Shown here in pieces: positions 1 to 7,471 of a stretch of 42,265 nucleotides of DNA (positions are counted from its first letter, which is position 1; each line of letters opens with the position of its first letter). Origin of the DNA: Hyphomicrobiales bacterium (lineage in GTDB: Bacteria > Pseudomonadota > Alphaproteobacteria > Rhizobiales > Beijerinckiaceae); the NCBI GenBank assembly GCA_027483945.1, contig JAIXTM010000022.1, positions 1 through 42,265 on the forward strand. Reading direction: 5' to 3'. A program made the position numbers and the translations under genes. The notes beneath the pieces were generated by a model. The model was not told the DNA's origin and ran no database searches. It worked only from the letters and a program-made list of their open reading frames with translations.

Positions 1-20
1 GATAGACCGCACCTCCCACA

Positions 21-146
21 ACGGTCCTCATGCTGAGGTGCTCGCGAAGCGAGCCTCGAAGCACGCACGAATGGTGGAGTGCGCATCCCCTCCTCCCGCG
101 CAGCGGCGGGAAGGGGTCAGGGGTGGGGGTGCCGGGCGTGGAGCTC
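21..146 (+). repeat. Composite repeat, copy A
   Basis: The unit begins ACGGTCCTCATGCTGAGGTG and runs through GAGCCTCGAAGCACGCA, with an internal palindrome around CTCGCGAAGCGAG. A linker like GAATGG..GTG.GCGCATCCCC follows, then CTCCTCCCGCGCAGCGGCGG and CCGGGCGTGGAGC. The same order of parts recurs at 42083-42214. The first two parts recur at 8539-8609 and, inverted, at about 10057-10119 and 6016-6068. Confidence 0.85.
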
Positions 147-391
147 TTACCCGCAAGACGGAACCCCGTCCCACCGCCCCTCACCCCTGCCCTCTCCCCG
201 CGGGCGGGGAGAGGGGGGAGGCCGCGACGGTCACCATCCCCTCGCCCCCATCGGGGGAGAGGGACAGGGTGAGGGGGCGCCGGGCGTGGAGCTCTCGTTC
301 GAAGGACAGAACCCCGTCCCACCGCCCCCCACCCTCACCCTCCCCGCCGCAAGCGGGGGGAGGGAGACAAACGGCATTCCACCTTTCCCGG

Positions 392-510
392 GTCATCCCC
401 GGCCGGAGCCGCGTCAGCGGCGGAGGGGAAGGGGATCCAGAGCAGCGGCGGCCGTGCTCGATGTTCGGCGTTGTTGTGGATCCCCGGCGCTGCGCGCCGC
501 CGGGGATGAC
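392..510. repeat. Long imperfect inverted repeat (GTCATCCCCGG family), copy 1
   Basis: The left arm is GTCATCCCCGGCCGG ... GGGGATCCAG and the right arm is TGGATCCCCGGCGCTGCGC ... CCGGGGATGAC, so the element folds on itself over about 119 nt. A second copy with the same arms but a different centre lies at 8199-8313. Half-copies sit near 5968-5999 and 6153-6195. No protein is encoded. Confidence 0.75.
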
Positions 511-575
511 ATCGAGGGACAGGGTGAGGGGGCGCAGGGCCTGGAGCTGCCTCTCACGGCGACGGGCTCGCCCCG

Positions 576-797
576 TCACGCAATCGTATCGCTGAAGACC
601 GGCGGCATGGGCCGGGCGAGGCCCGAACGCGCGCGGTAGGACGCCGCGGCCTCCTCCGGGCCGGCGCGGCGGATGCGGCGCTGCTGCGGCACGCCGAGCC
701 GGGCCGCGATGAGCTGGGTCAGGAAGACCGGATCGGGGCGCCCGCCGACGCGGAAGGCGGTCGCTTTCGTCCCGTCCCTGTCGTTCGCCTGATCCAT
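576..797 (-). CDS. Small conserved-looking protein of unknown function
   Basis: A 73-residue product with no signal peptide or membrane segment. It is basic in the middle (about residues 38-45, PQQRRIRR) and has an acidic/Ala stretch after it (PEEAAASYRA). The ATG at 797 is chosen because GGGGAGAGA lies just upstream; a longer frame to 839 lacks such a site. The pattern 'QLIAARxGxPQxRxxRRAxPEEAxAxYRA' is familiar from short uncharacterised proteins of Hyphomicrobiales, but I know no function for them. It diverges from the EAL-domain gene, with about 200 nt between the two starts, and its downstream side is the repeat region. Confidence 0.6.
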   Translation of the reverse strand: MDQANDRDGTKATAFRVGGRPDPVFLTQLIAARLGVPQQRRIRRAGPEEAAASYRARSGLARPMPPVFSDTIA

Positions 798-885
798 GTC
801 TCTCCCCAATCGGGCCGGCTCCGGAGCGAAACGAGGCACCGGCGCGCCGCCTGACGCTCTTCTTGCAAGCGGCGTACCGATTTTT

Positions 886-901
886 AGGGTTCGTTAACCC
901 T
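886..901. promoter_or_regulatory. Short AT-rich inverted repeat between divergent genes
   Basis: AGGGTT-CGTT-AACCCT is a perfect 6-bp inverted repeat in an otherwise GC-rich gap between the 73-residue gene (start 797) and the EAL gene (start about 998). It could be a regulator site or a small hairpin. No promoter boxes are clear around it. Confidence 0.3.
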
Positions 902-997
902 GTTGTCCGCACCATTTCGAGACATATCAACCGGCAACGCGGCGTCTGGGTCCCAGCGCGGCGCGAGCCCATGATGCCTCGGGGGCTTCACGCTGTG

Positions 998-2689
998 ATG
1001 GACAGGTCCGGCAGCCAGGACGATGCGCCGCTCGATCCGCGCCAGGCGCTGACCGCGCTCGGCGAGATCGTCTACGACTGGGACATCGCCGGCGACGCGC
1101 TGAGCTTCGGGCCGAACCTGAAGGACCTCATCGGCCGCGAGCCCGGCAGCCTGGCGACCGGGCGCGCCTTCGCCCTGTGCATCGAGCCGGGTTCGGGCCG
1201 CTCGCCCCACGACACGATCGCCGAGCTCGGCGATGCCGACCGCGCCGCCGGCGTGCCGTTCCGGACGCGCTATCTCCTGCGCACCGCGCCGGACCGGCTC
1301 TTCGCGGTGGAGGATCTCGGCCGCTGCTTCGCCGGCGCCGACGGGCGTCCCTCCCGCGCCCATGGCGTGCTCCATGTGCGCCGCCTGTCGCGGCTCGACG
1401 ATTACGTGGCGCCCGAGGCGGCGCTCTCCCAGCGCGCGGCCCTGATCCGCCGGCTGGACGAGGAGGTCGCGGCGGCCCGCGGCTCCGGCCGTTCGGTGGC
1501 CATCGTCGCCGCCTCGATCCTCGGCCTGACCGAGCTCAACGAGGCCTTCGGCGAGGACGAGGCGGACATCGTGATCCGCACGGTCGGCGCCCGCTTCAAC
1601 GGCGCGCTGCGCGGCAGCGACAGCGTCAGCCGCTATGCGGGCAACCGCTTCGGCGCGATCCTCGCCTCGTGCTCCGCCGAGCAGGTGGCGCAGGCCGCAT
1701 CGCGCTTCCAGGACAGCATTTCGGGCAAGCCGGTCGCGACCGCGCTCGGGCCCCTGACCCCGGCCCTCGCCATGGGCGCGGCCGTCTTCCCGCTCCACGG
1801 CGCCGACGGGCTGTCGCTGGTGCGCTGCGCCGAGGACGCGCTGCGCCATGCCAAGGCCGCCGGCGAGGGGTTCGCCCTGTTCGACCGGTCGATGCGGCGC
1901 GATCCGCGCGAGACGGCGGCCGGGCAGCGCCACGAGCTCATCTGCGCCCTGAACGAACGCCGCGTCGTGCTGGCGCTGCAGCCGGTGGTGGATGCCCGCA
2001 CGCGCGATGTCGCCTTCCACGAGGGGCTGATCCGCATCGTCGGCTCCGAGGGCCAGCTGGTCGGCGCCCACGAGATCGTGCCGCAGGCGGAGAAGCTCGG
2101 CGTCATCAAGCTGCTGGACGCCCGGGTGCTGGAACTGGCGGCGGAGCATCTGAGCGTCCATCCGGCGGCGCGGCTGTCGGTCAACGTCTCGCCCCTGAGC
2201 CTGGCCGATCCCGCCTGGCTGGAGGCGCTGGCGGCCCATGTGGGCGCCCGGCCCGGCATCGCGGAGCGCCTGATGGTCGAGATCACCGAGACCGCGGCGG
2301 TGGACGACCCGGAGGCGCTGACCGCGCGGCTCAACTGCATGAAGGCGCTGGGCGTCACGCTCGGGATCGACGATTTCGGCTCGGGCCACACCTCGTTCCG
2401 CCACCTGCGGCGGTTCCCGGTGGATTTCGTCAAGATCGACGGCGCCTTCGTGCAGAACCTCGCCATCTCCGCCGACGACCGGTTCTTCGTCAGGACCCTC
2501 GTCGACCTCGCCCAGAATCTCGGCATCGCGACGGTGGCCGAGTGGGTGGAGAGCGAGGACAATGCCCGCGTCCTCGCCGAATGGGGCGTGGACTATCTCC
2601 AGGGCGACCTGATCGGCCGCCCGGCCGTGATGGCGCCGGCCGAGGCCGGCGCGGCCTTGCGGGACATGGCGGCCGCCGCGCGGGCCTGA
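998..2689 (+). CDS. Cyclic-di-GMP phosphodiesterase candidate: PAS-like, degenerate GGDEF, EAL
   Basis: About 563 residues. The N-terminal ~120 residues resemble a PAS sensor (LGEIVYDWDIAGDALSFGPN). A GGDEF-fold follows, but its signature is RYAGNRFGAIL (about residues 212-222): the GGDEF loop reads AGNRF, so cyclase activity is unlikely. The EAL domain keeps the catalytic set: ExLxR as EGLIR (E342), SVNVSP, VEITETA, DDFGSG (D458, D459), VKIDGAF (K479), AEWVE and YLQGDLIG. The protein probably hydrolyses c-di-GMP, with the GGDEF fold as a regulatory domain. No membrane segment is visible, so it should be cytosolic. The start is uncertain: ATG 998 has GGGGG upstream; ATGs at 971/974 and a frame opening at 863 are alternatives. 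It converges on phaR with 4 nt between stops. Confidence 0.85.
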   Translation: MDRSGSQDDAPLDPRQALTALGEIVYDWDIAGDALSFGPNLKDLIGREPGSLATGRAFALCIEPGSGRSPHDTIAELGDADRAAGVPFRTRYLLRTAPDRLFAVEDLGRCFAGADGRPSRAHGVLHVRRLSRLDDYVAPEAALSQRAALIRRLDEEVAAARGSGRSVAIVAASILGLTELNEAFGEDEADIVIRTVGARFNGALRGSDSVSRYAGNRFGAILASCSAEQVAQAASRFQDSISGKPVATALGPLTPALAMGAAVFPLHGADGLSLVRCAEDALRHAKAAGEGFALFDRSMRRDPRETAAGQRHELICALNERRVVLALQPVVDARTRDVAFHEGLIRIVGSEGQLVGAHEIVPQAEKLGVIKLLDARVLELAAEHLSVHPAARLSVNVSPLSLADPAWLEALAAHVGARPGIAERLMVEITETAAVDDPEALTARLNCMKALGVTLGIDDFGSGHTSFRHLRRFPVDFVKIDGAFVQNLAISADDRFFVRTLVDLAQNLGIATVAEWVESEDNARVLAEWGVDYLQGDLIGRPAVMAPAEAGAALRDMAAAARA

Positions 2690-2693
2690 GCGC

Positions 2694-3308
2694 TCAGCGC
2701 CCCAGCTTGTCGAGCCGCGACTGCATCTCGGCGACCTGGCGCTTGAGCTCGTCCAGGTCGGCGCCCTTGGCCTCGCCGGGCTTGCCGGTCTTGCCGTCAT
2801 GGCCCTCGGCCTCGGCCTTCGCCTCGGCGGCGGCGGCCTGCGCGGCGAAGGGATTGAAGAGTTTGAACGCCTCCTGGAACATGGCCATGTTCATCTTGGT
2901 CTGTTCCTCGACCGCGTGCAGCGCGGCCTGGCCGAAGGGGTTGCCCTCCACGGTCTTGGCGAGCTGGGCGCGGAAGGTCTCCTGCTCGCGCGTCAGCGAT
3001 TCCAGCGAGAACTGGAGATAGCTGGGGACCAGCCCCTGCATGCTGTCGCCGTAGAAGCGGATGAGCTGGCGCAGGAAGGCGATCGGCAGGAGATTCTGCT
3101 CGGTCTTGGTCTCTTCCTCGAAGATGATCTGCGCCAGGACCGGACGGGTGATGTCCTCGCCCGACTTGGCGTCGGTCACTACGAAATCCTCGCCGGCGCG
3201 GACCATCGCGGCCAGGTCCTCCAGCGTCACGTAGCTCGACGTGCCCGTGTGGTAGAGCCGCCGGTTGGCGTATTTCTTGATGATGATCGGATCGCTCTCC
3301 GTCGCCAT
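2694..3308 (-). CDS. phaR: PHB/PHA synthesis transcriptional repressor PhaR
   Basis: 204 residues. The N-terminal PHB/PHA accumulation regulator DNA-binding domain (about residues 7-70) begins IIIKKYANRRLYHTGTSSYV, the most conserved block of the family. The PHB_acc segment follows (EQNLLPIAFLRQLIRFYGDS). The C-terminus is Ala/Lys/Glu-rich and ends in a short predicted coiled coil (LDELKRQVAEMQSRLDKLG). In this family the protein binds PHB granules or oligomers and releases DNA upstream of phasin and pha genes when polymer accumulates. Start: ATG 3308 with GAGGAGA upstream; the longer frame to 3431 adds non-conserved residues. It is divergent from phaA with a 187-nt gap, the usual arrangement in Hyphomicrobiales. 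Confidence 0.95.
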   Translation of the reverse strand: MATESDPIIIKKYANRRLYHTGTSSYVTLEDLAAMVRAGEDFVVTDAKSGEDITRPVLAQIIFEEETKTEQNLLPIAFLRQLIRFYGDSMQGLVPSYLQFSLESLTREQETFRAQLAKTVEGNPFGQAALHAVEEQTKMNMAMFQEAFKLFNPFAAQAAAAEAKAEAEGHDGKTGKPGEAKGADLDELKRQVAEMQSRLDKLGR

Positions 3309-3438
3309 GTCTGGCTTGGTCTCCTCGTCAGCCCCGAAAACCACGATAGGACGTCTGTTGCGGCGCGGAAACTGCTGATTGCATGCGCGAAGGCCAAATT
3401 GCGTGCGAAACAGGCAATGTGCCTGAGCCATCGAACGC

Positions 3439-3467
3439 TTGACGGACGGGCACCGGGCGGGACAATC
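3439..3467 (+). promoter_or_regulatory. Candidate sigma-70-type promoter for phaA
   Basis: TTGACG (3439-3444), a 17-nt spacer and ACAATC (3462-3467), ending 28 nt before the phaA ATG. The DNA just upstream (about 3360-3425) is rich in TGC/GCA triplets, for example TTGCATGCGC and TTGCGTGCG. That is the kind of site PhaR is reported to bind in Paracoccus, so repression of the divergent genes from here is plausible. Confidence 0.5.
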
Positions 3468-3495
3468 CAGCCTGAACGATATTCAGGAGAGAGAC

Positions 3496-4674
3496 ATGGC
3501 TCAGGACGACATCGTCATCGTCGGCGCGGCGCGGACCCCGGTGGGCTCCTTCAGCGGGGCGCTGGCGGCCCTGCCGGCCCACGAGCTCGGCGCGATCGCC
3601 ATCAAGGCCGCCCTGGAGCGGGCCAAGGTCGAGGCGGGCGACGTGGACGAGGTGATCCTCGGCCAGGTGCTGACCGCGGCCCAGGGCCAGAACCCGGCGC
3701 GCCAGGCGGCGATCAAGGCCGGCCTGCCGGTCTCCTCCACCGCCTGGGGCCTCAACCAGGTCTGCGGCTCGGGCCTGCGCGCGGTGGCGCTCGCCATGCA
3801 GCAGATCGCCAATGGCGATGCCAGGGTGATCGTCGCCGGCGGCCAGGAATCGATGTCGCTGTCCACCCATGCGGCGCATATGCGCTCGGGCACCAAGATG
3901 GGCGACGTCGCCTTCATCGACACGATGATCAAGGACGGCCTGTGGGATGCGTTCCACGGCTACCACATGGGCACGACCGCCGAGAACGTCGCGCAGAAAT
4001 GGCAGATCTCCCGCACCGAGCAGGACGAGTTCGCCGTCGCCTCCCAGAACAAGGCCGAGGCGGCCAAGAAGGGCGGTCGCTTCAAGGACGAGATCGTCCC
4101 CGTCACGATCTCGGGCCGCAAGGGCGACATCGTCGTCGACACCGACGAATATATCCGCGACGGCGCCACGATGGACGCTGTCGCCAAGCTGCGTCCGGCC
4201 TTCTCCAAGGACGGCACGGTCACCGCCGGCAACGCGTCCGGCCTCAATGACGGCGCGGCGGCCCTCGTCGTCATGTCGGCGAAGGAAGCCGAGCGCCGGG
4301 GCCTGAAGCCGCTGGCGCGCATCGCCTCGTGGTCCACCGCGGGCGTCGACCCGGCGATCATGGGCACGGGGCCGATCCCGGCGGCGCGCAAGGCGCTGGA
4401 GCGGGCCGGCTGGAAGGTCTCCGACCTCGACCTCGTCGAGGCCAACGAGGCCTTCGCCGCACAGGCCATCGCGGTGAACCGCGACATGGGCTGGGACACG
4501 TCCAGGGTGAACGTCAATGGCGGCGCCATCGCCATCGGCCATCCGATCGGCGCCTCGGGCGCGCGCATCCTGGTGACGCTGCTGCACGAGATGGAGAAGC
4601 GCGACGCGAAGAAGGGCCTCGCCACGCTCTGCATCGGCGGCGGCATGGGCGTCGCGCTCACTGTCGAGCGCTGA
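3496..4674 (+). CDS. phaA: Acetyl-CoA acetyltransferase (beta-ketothiolase)
   Basis: 392 residues, the standard length. It condenses two acetyl-CoA to acetoacetyl-CoA, the first step of PHB synthesis. The thiolase catalytic set is present: nucleophile Cys90 in [10 protein letters not shown], His349 in [13 protein letters not shown], and Cys379 in [10 protein letters not shown]. The thiolase signature [10 protein letters not shown] is at about 314-323. ATG 3496 follows AGGAGAGAGAC. It is divergent from phaR and in line with phaB downstream. The usual phaA-phaB spacing is interrupted here by about 550 nt holding an inverted repeat and a DUF559 gene, so cotranscription with phaB may be weakened. 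Confidence 0.96.
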   Translation: MAQDDIVIVGAARTPVGSFSGALAALPAHELGAIAIKAALERAKVEAGDVDEVILGQVLTAAQGQNPARQAAIKAGLPVSSTAWGLNQVCGSGLRAVALAMQQIANGDARVIVAGGQESMSLSTHAAHMRSGTKMGDVAFIDTMIKDGLWDAFHGYHMGTTAENVAQKWQISRTEQDEFAVASQNKAEAAKKGGRFKDEIVPVTISGRKGDIVVDTDEYIRDGATMDAVAKLRPAFSKDGTVTAGNASGLNDGAAALVVMSAKEAERRGLKPLARIASWSTAGVDPAIMGTGPIPAARKALERAGWKVSDLDLVEANEAFAAQAIAVNRDMGWDTSRVNVNGGAIAIGHPIGASGARILVTLLHEMEKRDAKKGLATLCIGGGMGVALTVER

Positions 4675-4687
4675 TCTGGCCTCCGGA

Positions 4688-4850
4688 CCCACCCGGCGCT
4701 TCGCGCCACCCTCCCCTCGCGGGGAGGGATCAGGGCCCGCTTCCCGGGCCCTACCGTCGGATGGTGACGGAACGCTGCAAGACCCGACGGCCCGGGTTGA
4801 TCCCTCCCCGCGAGGGGAGGGTGGCCGGCGCGCAGCGCCGGACGGGTGGG
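4688..4850. repeat. Long inverted repeat between phaA and phaB
   Basis: The left arm (4688-4732) runs CCCACCCGGCGC ... CTCGCGGGGAGGGATCA. The right arm (4798-4850) is its near-complement, TGATCCCTCCCCGCGAGG ... GGACGGGTGGG. Arms of about 45-53 nt flank about 65 nt that is itself partly self-complementary (CCCGGGCC / GGCCCGGG). The element would form a very stable hairpin 14 nt after the phaA stop, and could end or attenuate transcription or be a mobile repeat unit. It abuts the DUF559 gene. Confidence 0.8.
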
Positions 4851-4888
4851 CCAAGCCTTCGTCCTCTCGTCCGGGGCAAGCGCGTGCC

Positions 4889-5203
4889 TTGCGAAGGCGC
4901 ATGACTCCGCAGGAAATCAAGCTGTGGAACTGGCTGCGGGAAAATTTCCGCCCTCAGGGCTTCCATCCGCGGCGGCAGGTGCCAATCGGGCCCTACATCG
5001 TGGATTTCGCTTTCCTGCGCCATCGTCTGGTCGTGGAGATCGACGGCGGCCAGCATGGGTACGACAGGCGGGAGGCCCGGGACCGCGTGCGCGACGCGCG
5101 GCTGGCCGAGGCCGGCTACCGCGTGTTGCGGTTCTGGAACCACGAGATCGACCGGAGCCGGCAGGTCGTGCTTGACACGATCGGCGAAGCGCTGCGCAAC
5201 TGA
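4889..5203 (+). CDS. DUF559 / very-short-patch-repair-like nuclease fold protein
   Basis: About 104 residues, a stand-alone DUF559 domain. Visible hallmarks are LRRRMTPQEIKLWNWLR, then PIGPYIVDFAFL, then VVEIDGGQH (a PD-(D/E)xK-like core, with the Asp in VDF and the E-x-D pair in EIDGGQ), and RVLRFWNHEI near the end, as in Vsr-type proteins. Nuclease activity is inferred from the fold; a substrate is not known. Start: TTG 4889, because family members usually begin before the LRR...T..E helix; ATG 4901 is the alternative. It lies between phaA and phaB directly beside a 160-nt inverted repeat, a location that suggests insertion into the pha operon. Confidence 0.75.
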   Translation: MRRRMTPQEIKLWNWLRENFRPQGFHPRRQVPIGPYIVDFAFLRHRLVVEIDGGQHGYDRREARDRVRDARLAEAGYRVLRFWNHEIDRSRQVVLDTIGEALRN

Positions 5204-5230
5204 GACAACAAGCCTAACGGAGGAACGGAC

Positions 5231-5959
5231 ATGGCGAGGGTTGCGGTGGTGACGGGGGGCACGCGCGGTATCGGCGCGGCGATCTCCAGGGCCTTGAAGG
5301 CGGCGGGCTATCAGGTCGCCGCGACCTATGCCGGCAACGACGAGGCGGCGGCGAAGTTCAAGGACGAGACCGGCATCCACGTCTACAAATGGGACGTCGC
5401 CGACGAGGCGGCCTGCGCCGAGGGCCTGGGCAAGGTGGCTGCCGAGCTCGGCCCGGTGGACGTGCTGGTCAACAATGCCGGCATCACCCGCGACGGCATG
5501 TTCCACCGCATGCGCTTCGACCAGTGGAAGGCGGTCATCGCCACGAACCTCGATTCGATGTTCACCATGACCCGGCCCGTGATCGACGGGATGCGCGAGC
5601 GCTCCTACGGGCGCATCATCAACATCTCGTCCATCAACGGCCAGAAGGGCCAGATGGGGCAGACGAACTATTCGGCCGCCAAGGCGGGCGTCATCGGCTT
5701 CACCAAGGCGCTGGCGCAGGAGAACGCGTTCAAGGGCATCACGGTGAACTGCATCTGCCCGGGCTATATCGACACCGACATGGTGGCGGCGGTGCCCGAG
5801 GACGTCCTGAAGAAGATCATCGGCGGCATCCCGGTCGGCCGGCTCGGCAAGGCCGAGGAGATCGCCGAGGCGGTCTGCTACCTCGCCTCCGAGAAGGCGG
5901 CCTTCATGACGGGCGCCGTGCTGACGATCAACGGCGGCCAGTATATCGCGAACGGGTGA
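5231..5959 (+). CDS. phaB: Acetoacetyl-CoA reductase (NADPH, SDR family)
   Basis: 242 residues. It reduces acetoacetyl-CoA to (R)-3-hydroxybutyryl-CoA for PHB synthase. The classical short-chain dehydrogenase features are present: TGGTRGIG nucleotide loop (8-15), NNAGITRD (81-88), and catalytic Ser134 (NISSING), Tyr147 and Lys151 (TNYSAAKAG). The C-terminal GAVLTINGGQYIANG is typical of PhaB. ATG 5231 is preceded by ACGGAGGAACGGAC. It pairs functionally with phaA upstream; no PHA synthase gene is in the window. Confidence 0.95.
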   Translation: MARVAVVTGGTRGIGAAISRALKAAGYQVAATYAGNDEAAAKFKDETGIHVYKWDVADEAACAEGLGKVAAELGPVDVLVNNAGITRDGMFHRMRFDQWKAVIATNLDSMFTMTRPVIDGMRERSYGRIINISSINGQKGQMGQTNYSAAKAGVIGFTKALAQENAFKGITVNCICPGYIDTDMVAAVPEDVLKKIIGGIPVGRLGKAEEIAEAVCYLASEKAAFMTGAVLTINGGQYIANG

Positions 5960-6257
5960 GGCGGCTGTCAGCCCCGGGTGCAGACCGCCGGGGATGACAA
6001 TCCAACCGTCCGACAATGGCGCGTGCTTGGAGGCTCGCCTACCGCGAGCATCTCGGCATGAGGACCGTCGTGACGTGCTCGCTGCCAACCGAAGCCTCAT
6101 CCTGAGGTGACGCCGCGCAGCGGCGGCCTCGAAGGACGAGGCGTCACCCTCCATGGTCATCTCCGGCCGCGCCTCGCGCGCCGGCCGGGGATGACGCAGC
6201 CCGGCTTGGGCTCCTGCCCACTCGACATCCGGCATCCGCCTGTCGCATGAGCAGGCG
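5960..6257. repeat. Intergenic repeat cluster downstream of phaB
   Basis: No gene is visible. It holds a half copy of the GTCATCCCCGG family (about 5968-5999), an inverted and more diverged copy of the CTCATGCTGAGG palindrome (about 6016-6068), a copy of the CCTCATCCTGAGG ... CCTCGAAGGACGAGG palindrome (6094-6145), and a further GGTCATCTCCGGCC ... GGCCGGGGATGAC inverted repeat (about 6153-6195). Confidence 0.75.
6094..6145. repeat. CCTCATCCTGAGG palindromic repeat, copy 1
   Basis: GCCTCATCCTGAGGTGACGC, a central CGCGCAGCGGCG and CCTCGAAGGACGAGGCGTCA form an imperfect hairpin. Other copies are at 8431-8516, 10148-10198 and 41995-42042. Confidence 0.75.
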
Positions 6258-7196
6258 ATGACCTCCCGCTCCGCCACCCTGATCGGCTGCGGCGCCATCG
6301 CGCTGTGGTCGCTGCTCGCCCTCCTCACCGCCGGCACCGGCGCCATCCCGCCCTTCCAGCTCGTCGCGATGACGCTGGGGCTCGGCGGGACGCTGGCCGT
6401 GCTGATCGCGGTCGCGCGCGGGCGCGCCGCGCTCCTGAGGCCGCATCCGCCGGCGCTGGCCCTCGGGATCGCCGGGCTTTTCGGCGACACCGCGCTCTAT
6501 TATTCGGCGCTGAAGCTCGCCCCGCCGGCGGAGGCCAACCTCCTGCATTACCTCTGGCCGCTCCTGATCGTGCTCTTCGCGATCCTGCTGCCGGGCGGAC
6601 GCCTGCGGGCGGGCCACCTCGTCGGCGCCGGGTTCGGCCTCGCCGCCGTGCTCTTCATCGTCGGCGACCGGATGGGCGGCGGCGCGGCCGTGCCGCCGGG
6701 GGCGCAGGCGATCGCCGGCTATGCCTGCGCCGTCGCGGGCGCGGTCCTCTGGGCGGGCTATTCGGTCCTCTCGCGGCGGGTCGCGGACGTGCCGACGGAA
6801 AGCGTCGCGGTGACGCTGCTCGTCTCGGCGGCCCTGGCGCTGGCGGCGCATCTTGCCGCCGAGACCACGGTCTGGCCGGGCGACGCCTGGACCTGGGTTT
6901 CTGCCATCGGGCTCGGCGCGGGGCCGATGGGCCTTGCCTTCCTGCTCTGGGACATCGGGATGAAGAAGGGCGACGTCTCGTTCCTCGGCGTCGCCAGCTA
7001 TGCCGCGCCGGTCCTCTCGACGCTGACCCTGGTCGCGGCGGGCTATGCGCAGGCCAGCTGGGCGCTGGCGGGCGCGTGCGGCCTCATCGTGGCGGGGGCG
7101 CTCGTCGCCTCGGCCGGCGCGCGGCGGAGCACGGCGCCAAGCGAGGCGCCGCATTCGCTCCACGCGGCCGTTGAGCCCCCGGCCGAAACGCGCTAA
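6258..7196 (+). CDS. EamA/DMT-family exporter, YddG-like
   Basis: 312 residues with about ten hydrophobic segments, consistent with the drug/metabolite transporter superfamily in the inner membrane. The N-terminal segment SATLIGCGAIALWSLLALLT and the phrase LAPPAEANLLHYLWPLLIVLF resemble YddG-type aromatic amino acid exporters more than the RhaT or RarD types. The C-terminal tail (from about 290) is short, hydrophilic and Ala/Pro-rich. Start ATG 6258 has only a weak purine stretch (GCAGGCG) close upstream. It is followed after 27 nt by purS; there is no obvious functional tie. The substrate is inferred from similarity only. Confidence 0.75.
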   Translation: MTSRSATLIGCGAIALWSLLALLTAGTGAIPPFQLVAMTLGLGGTLAVLIAVARGRAALLRPHPPALALGIAGLFGDTALYYSALKLAPPAEANLLHYLWPLLIVLFAILLPGGRLRAGHLVGAGFGLAAVLFIVGDRMGGGAAVPPGAQAIAGYACAVAGAVLWAGYSVLSRRVADVPTESVAVTLLVSAALALAAHLAAETTVWPGDAWTWVSAIGLGAGPMGLAFLLWDIGMKKGDVSFLGVASYAAPVLSTLTLVAAGYAQASWALAGACGLIVAGALVASAGARRSTAPSEAPHSLHAAVEPPAETR

Positions 7197-7223
7197 GCCC
7201 CCCGCCATCGATCGGAGGAATCC

Positions 7224-7466
7224 ATGAAGGCGCGCGTCACGGTCACGCTGAAATCCGGCGTTCTCGATCCCCAGGGCAAGGCCATCGAGGGCGCGCTCGC
7301 ATCCCTCGGGCTCGAGGGCTTCGCGTCCGTGCGCCAGGGCAAGGTCTTCGACATCGACCTGGACATCAACGACCAGGGCACGGCCGAGGCGGCGCTGAAG
7401 GCCGCCTGCGAGAAGCTGCTCGCCAACACGGTCGTCGAGAATTACCGCGTGGAACTGGTGGGCTGA
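7224..7466 (+). CDS. purS: Phosphoribosylformylglycinamidine synthase, PurS subunit
   Basis: 80 residues, the usual size. The start MKARVTVTLKSGVLDPQGKAIE and the phrase VRQGKVFDIDLDI are diagnostic. PurS is the small structural subunit that links PurQ and PurL in the three-part FGAM synthase of purine synthesis. RBS CGGAGGA lies before ATG 7224. purQ starts 5 nt after its stop, so the two are translated from one message; purL is not in the window. Confidence 0.95.
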   Translation: MKARVTVTLKSGVLDPQGKAIEGALASLGLEGFASVRQGKVFDIDLDINDQGTAEAALKAACEKLLANTVVENYRVELVG

Positions 7467-7471
7467 AGCCG

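Larger units (their letters stand above)
1..575. repeat. Gene-free region of dispersed and tandem GC-rich repeats
   Basis: No convincing gene lies here; the open frames are low-complexity translations of repeats. Positions 21-146 carry a composite repeat: an imperfect palindrome (21-67), a short linker, then a G-rich unit. A second unit beginning near CCGGGCGTGGAGCTC occurs at about 132 and again at about 279, each followed by ACCCCGTCCCACCGCCCC, so this part is a diverged tandem repeat. Positions 392-510 are a long imperfect inverted repeat (GTCATCCCCGG ... CCGGGGATGAC). Related copies occur elsewhere in the window, at 8199-8313, 8539-8609 and 42083-42214. Confidence 0.8.

Noticed and set aside
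30-639. Three overlapping frames of 80-186 codons at the left end
   Set aside because: They are Pro/Arg-rich translations of intergenic repeats, shift with each repeat copy, and have no plausible domain or codon pattern.
6258-7196. Drug-resistance pump
   Set aside because: DMT/EamA transporters are often so labelled, but the sequence resembles metabolite exporters and nothing nearby suggests drug resistance.
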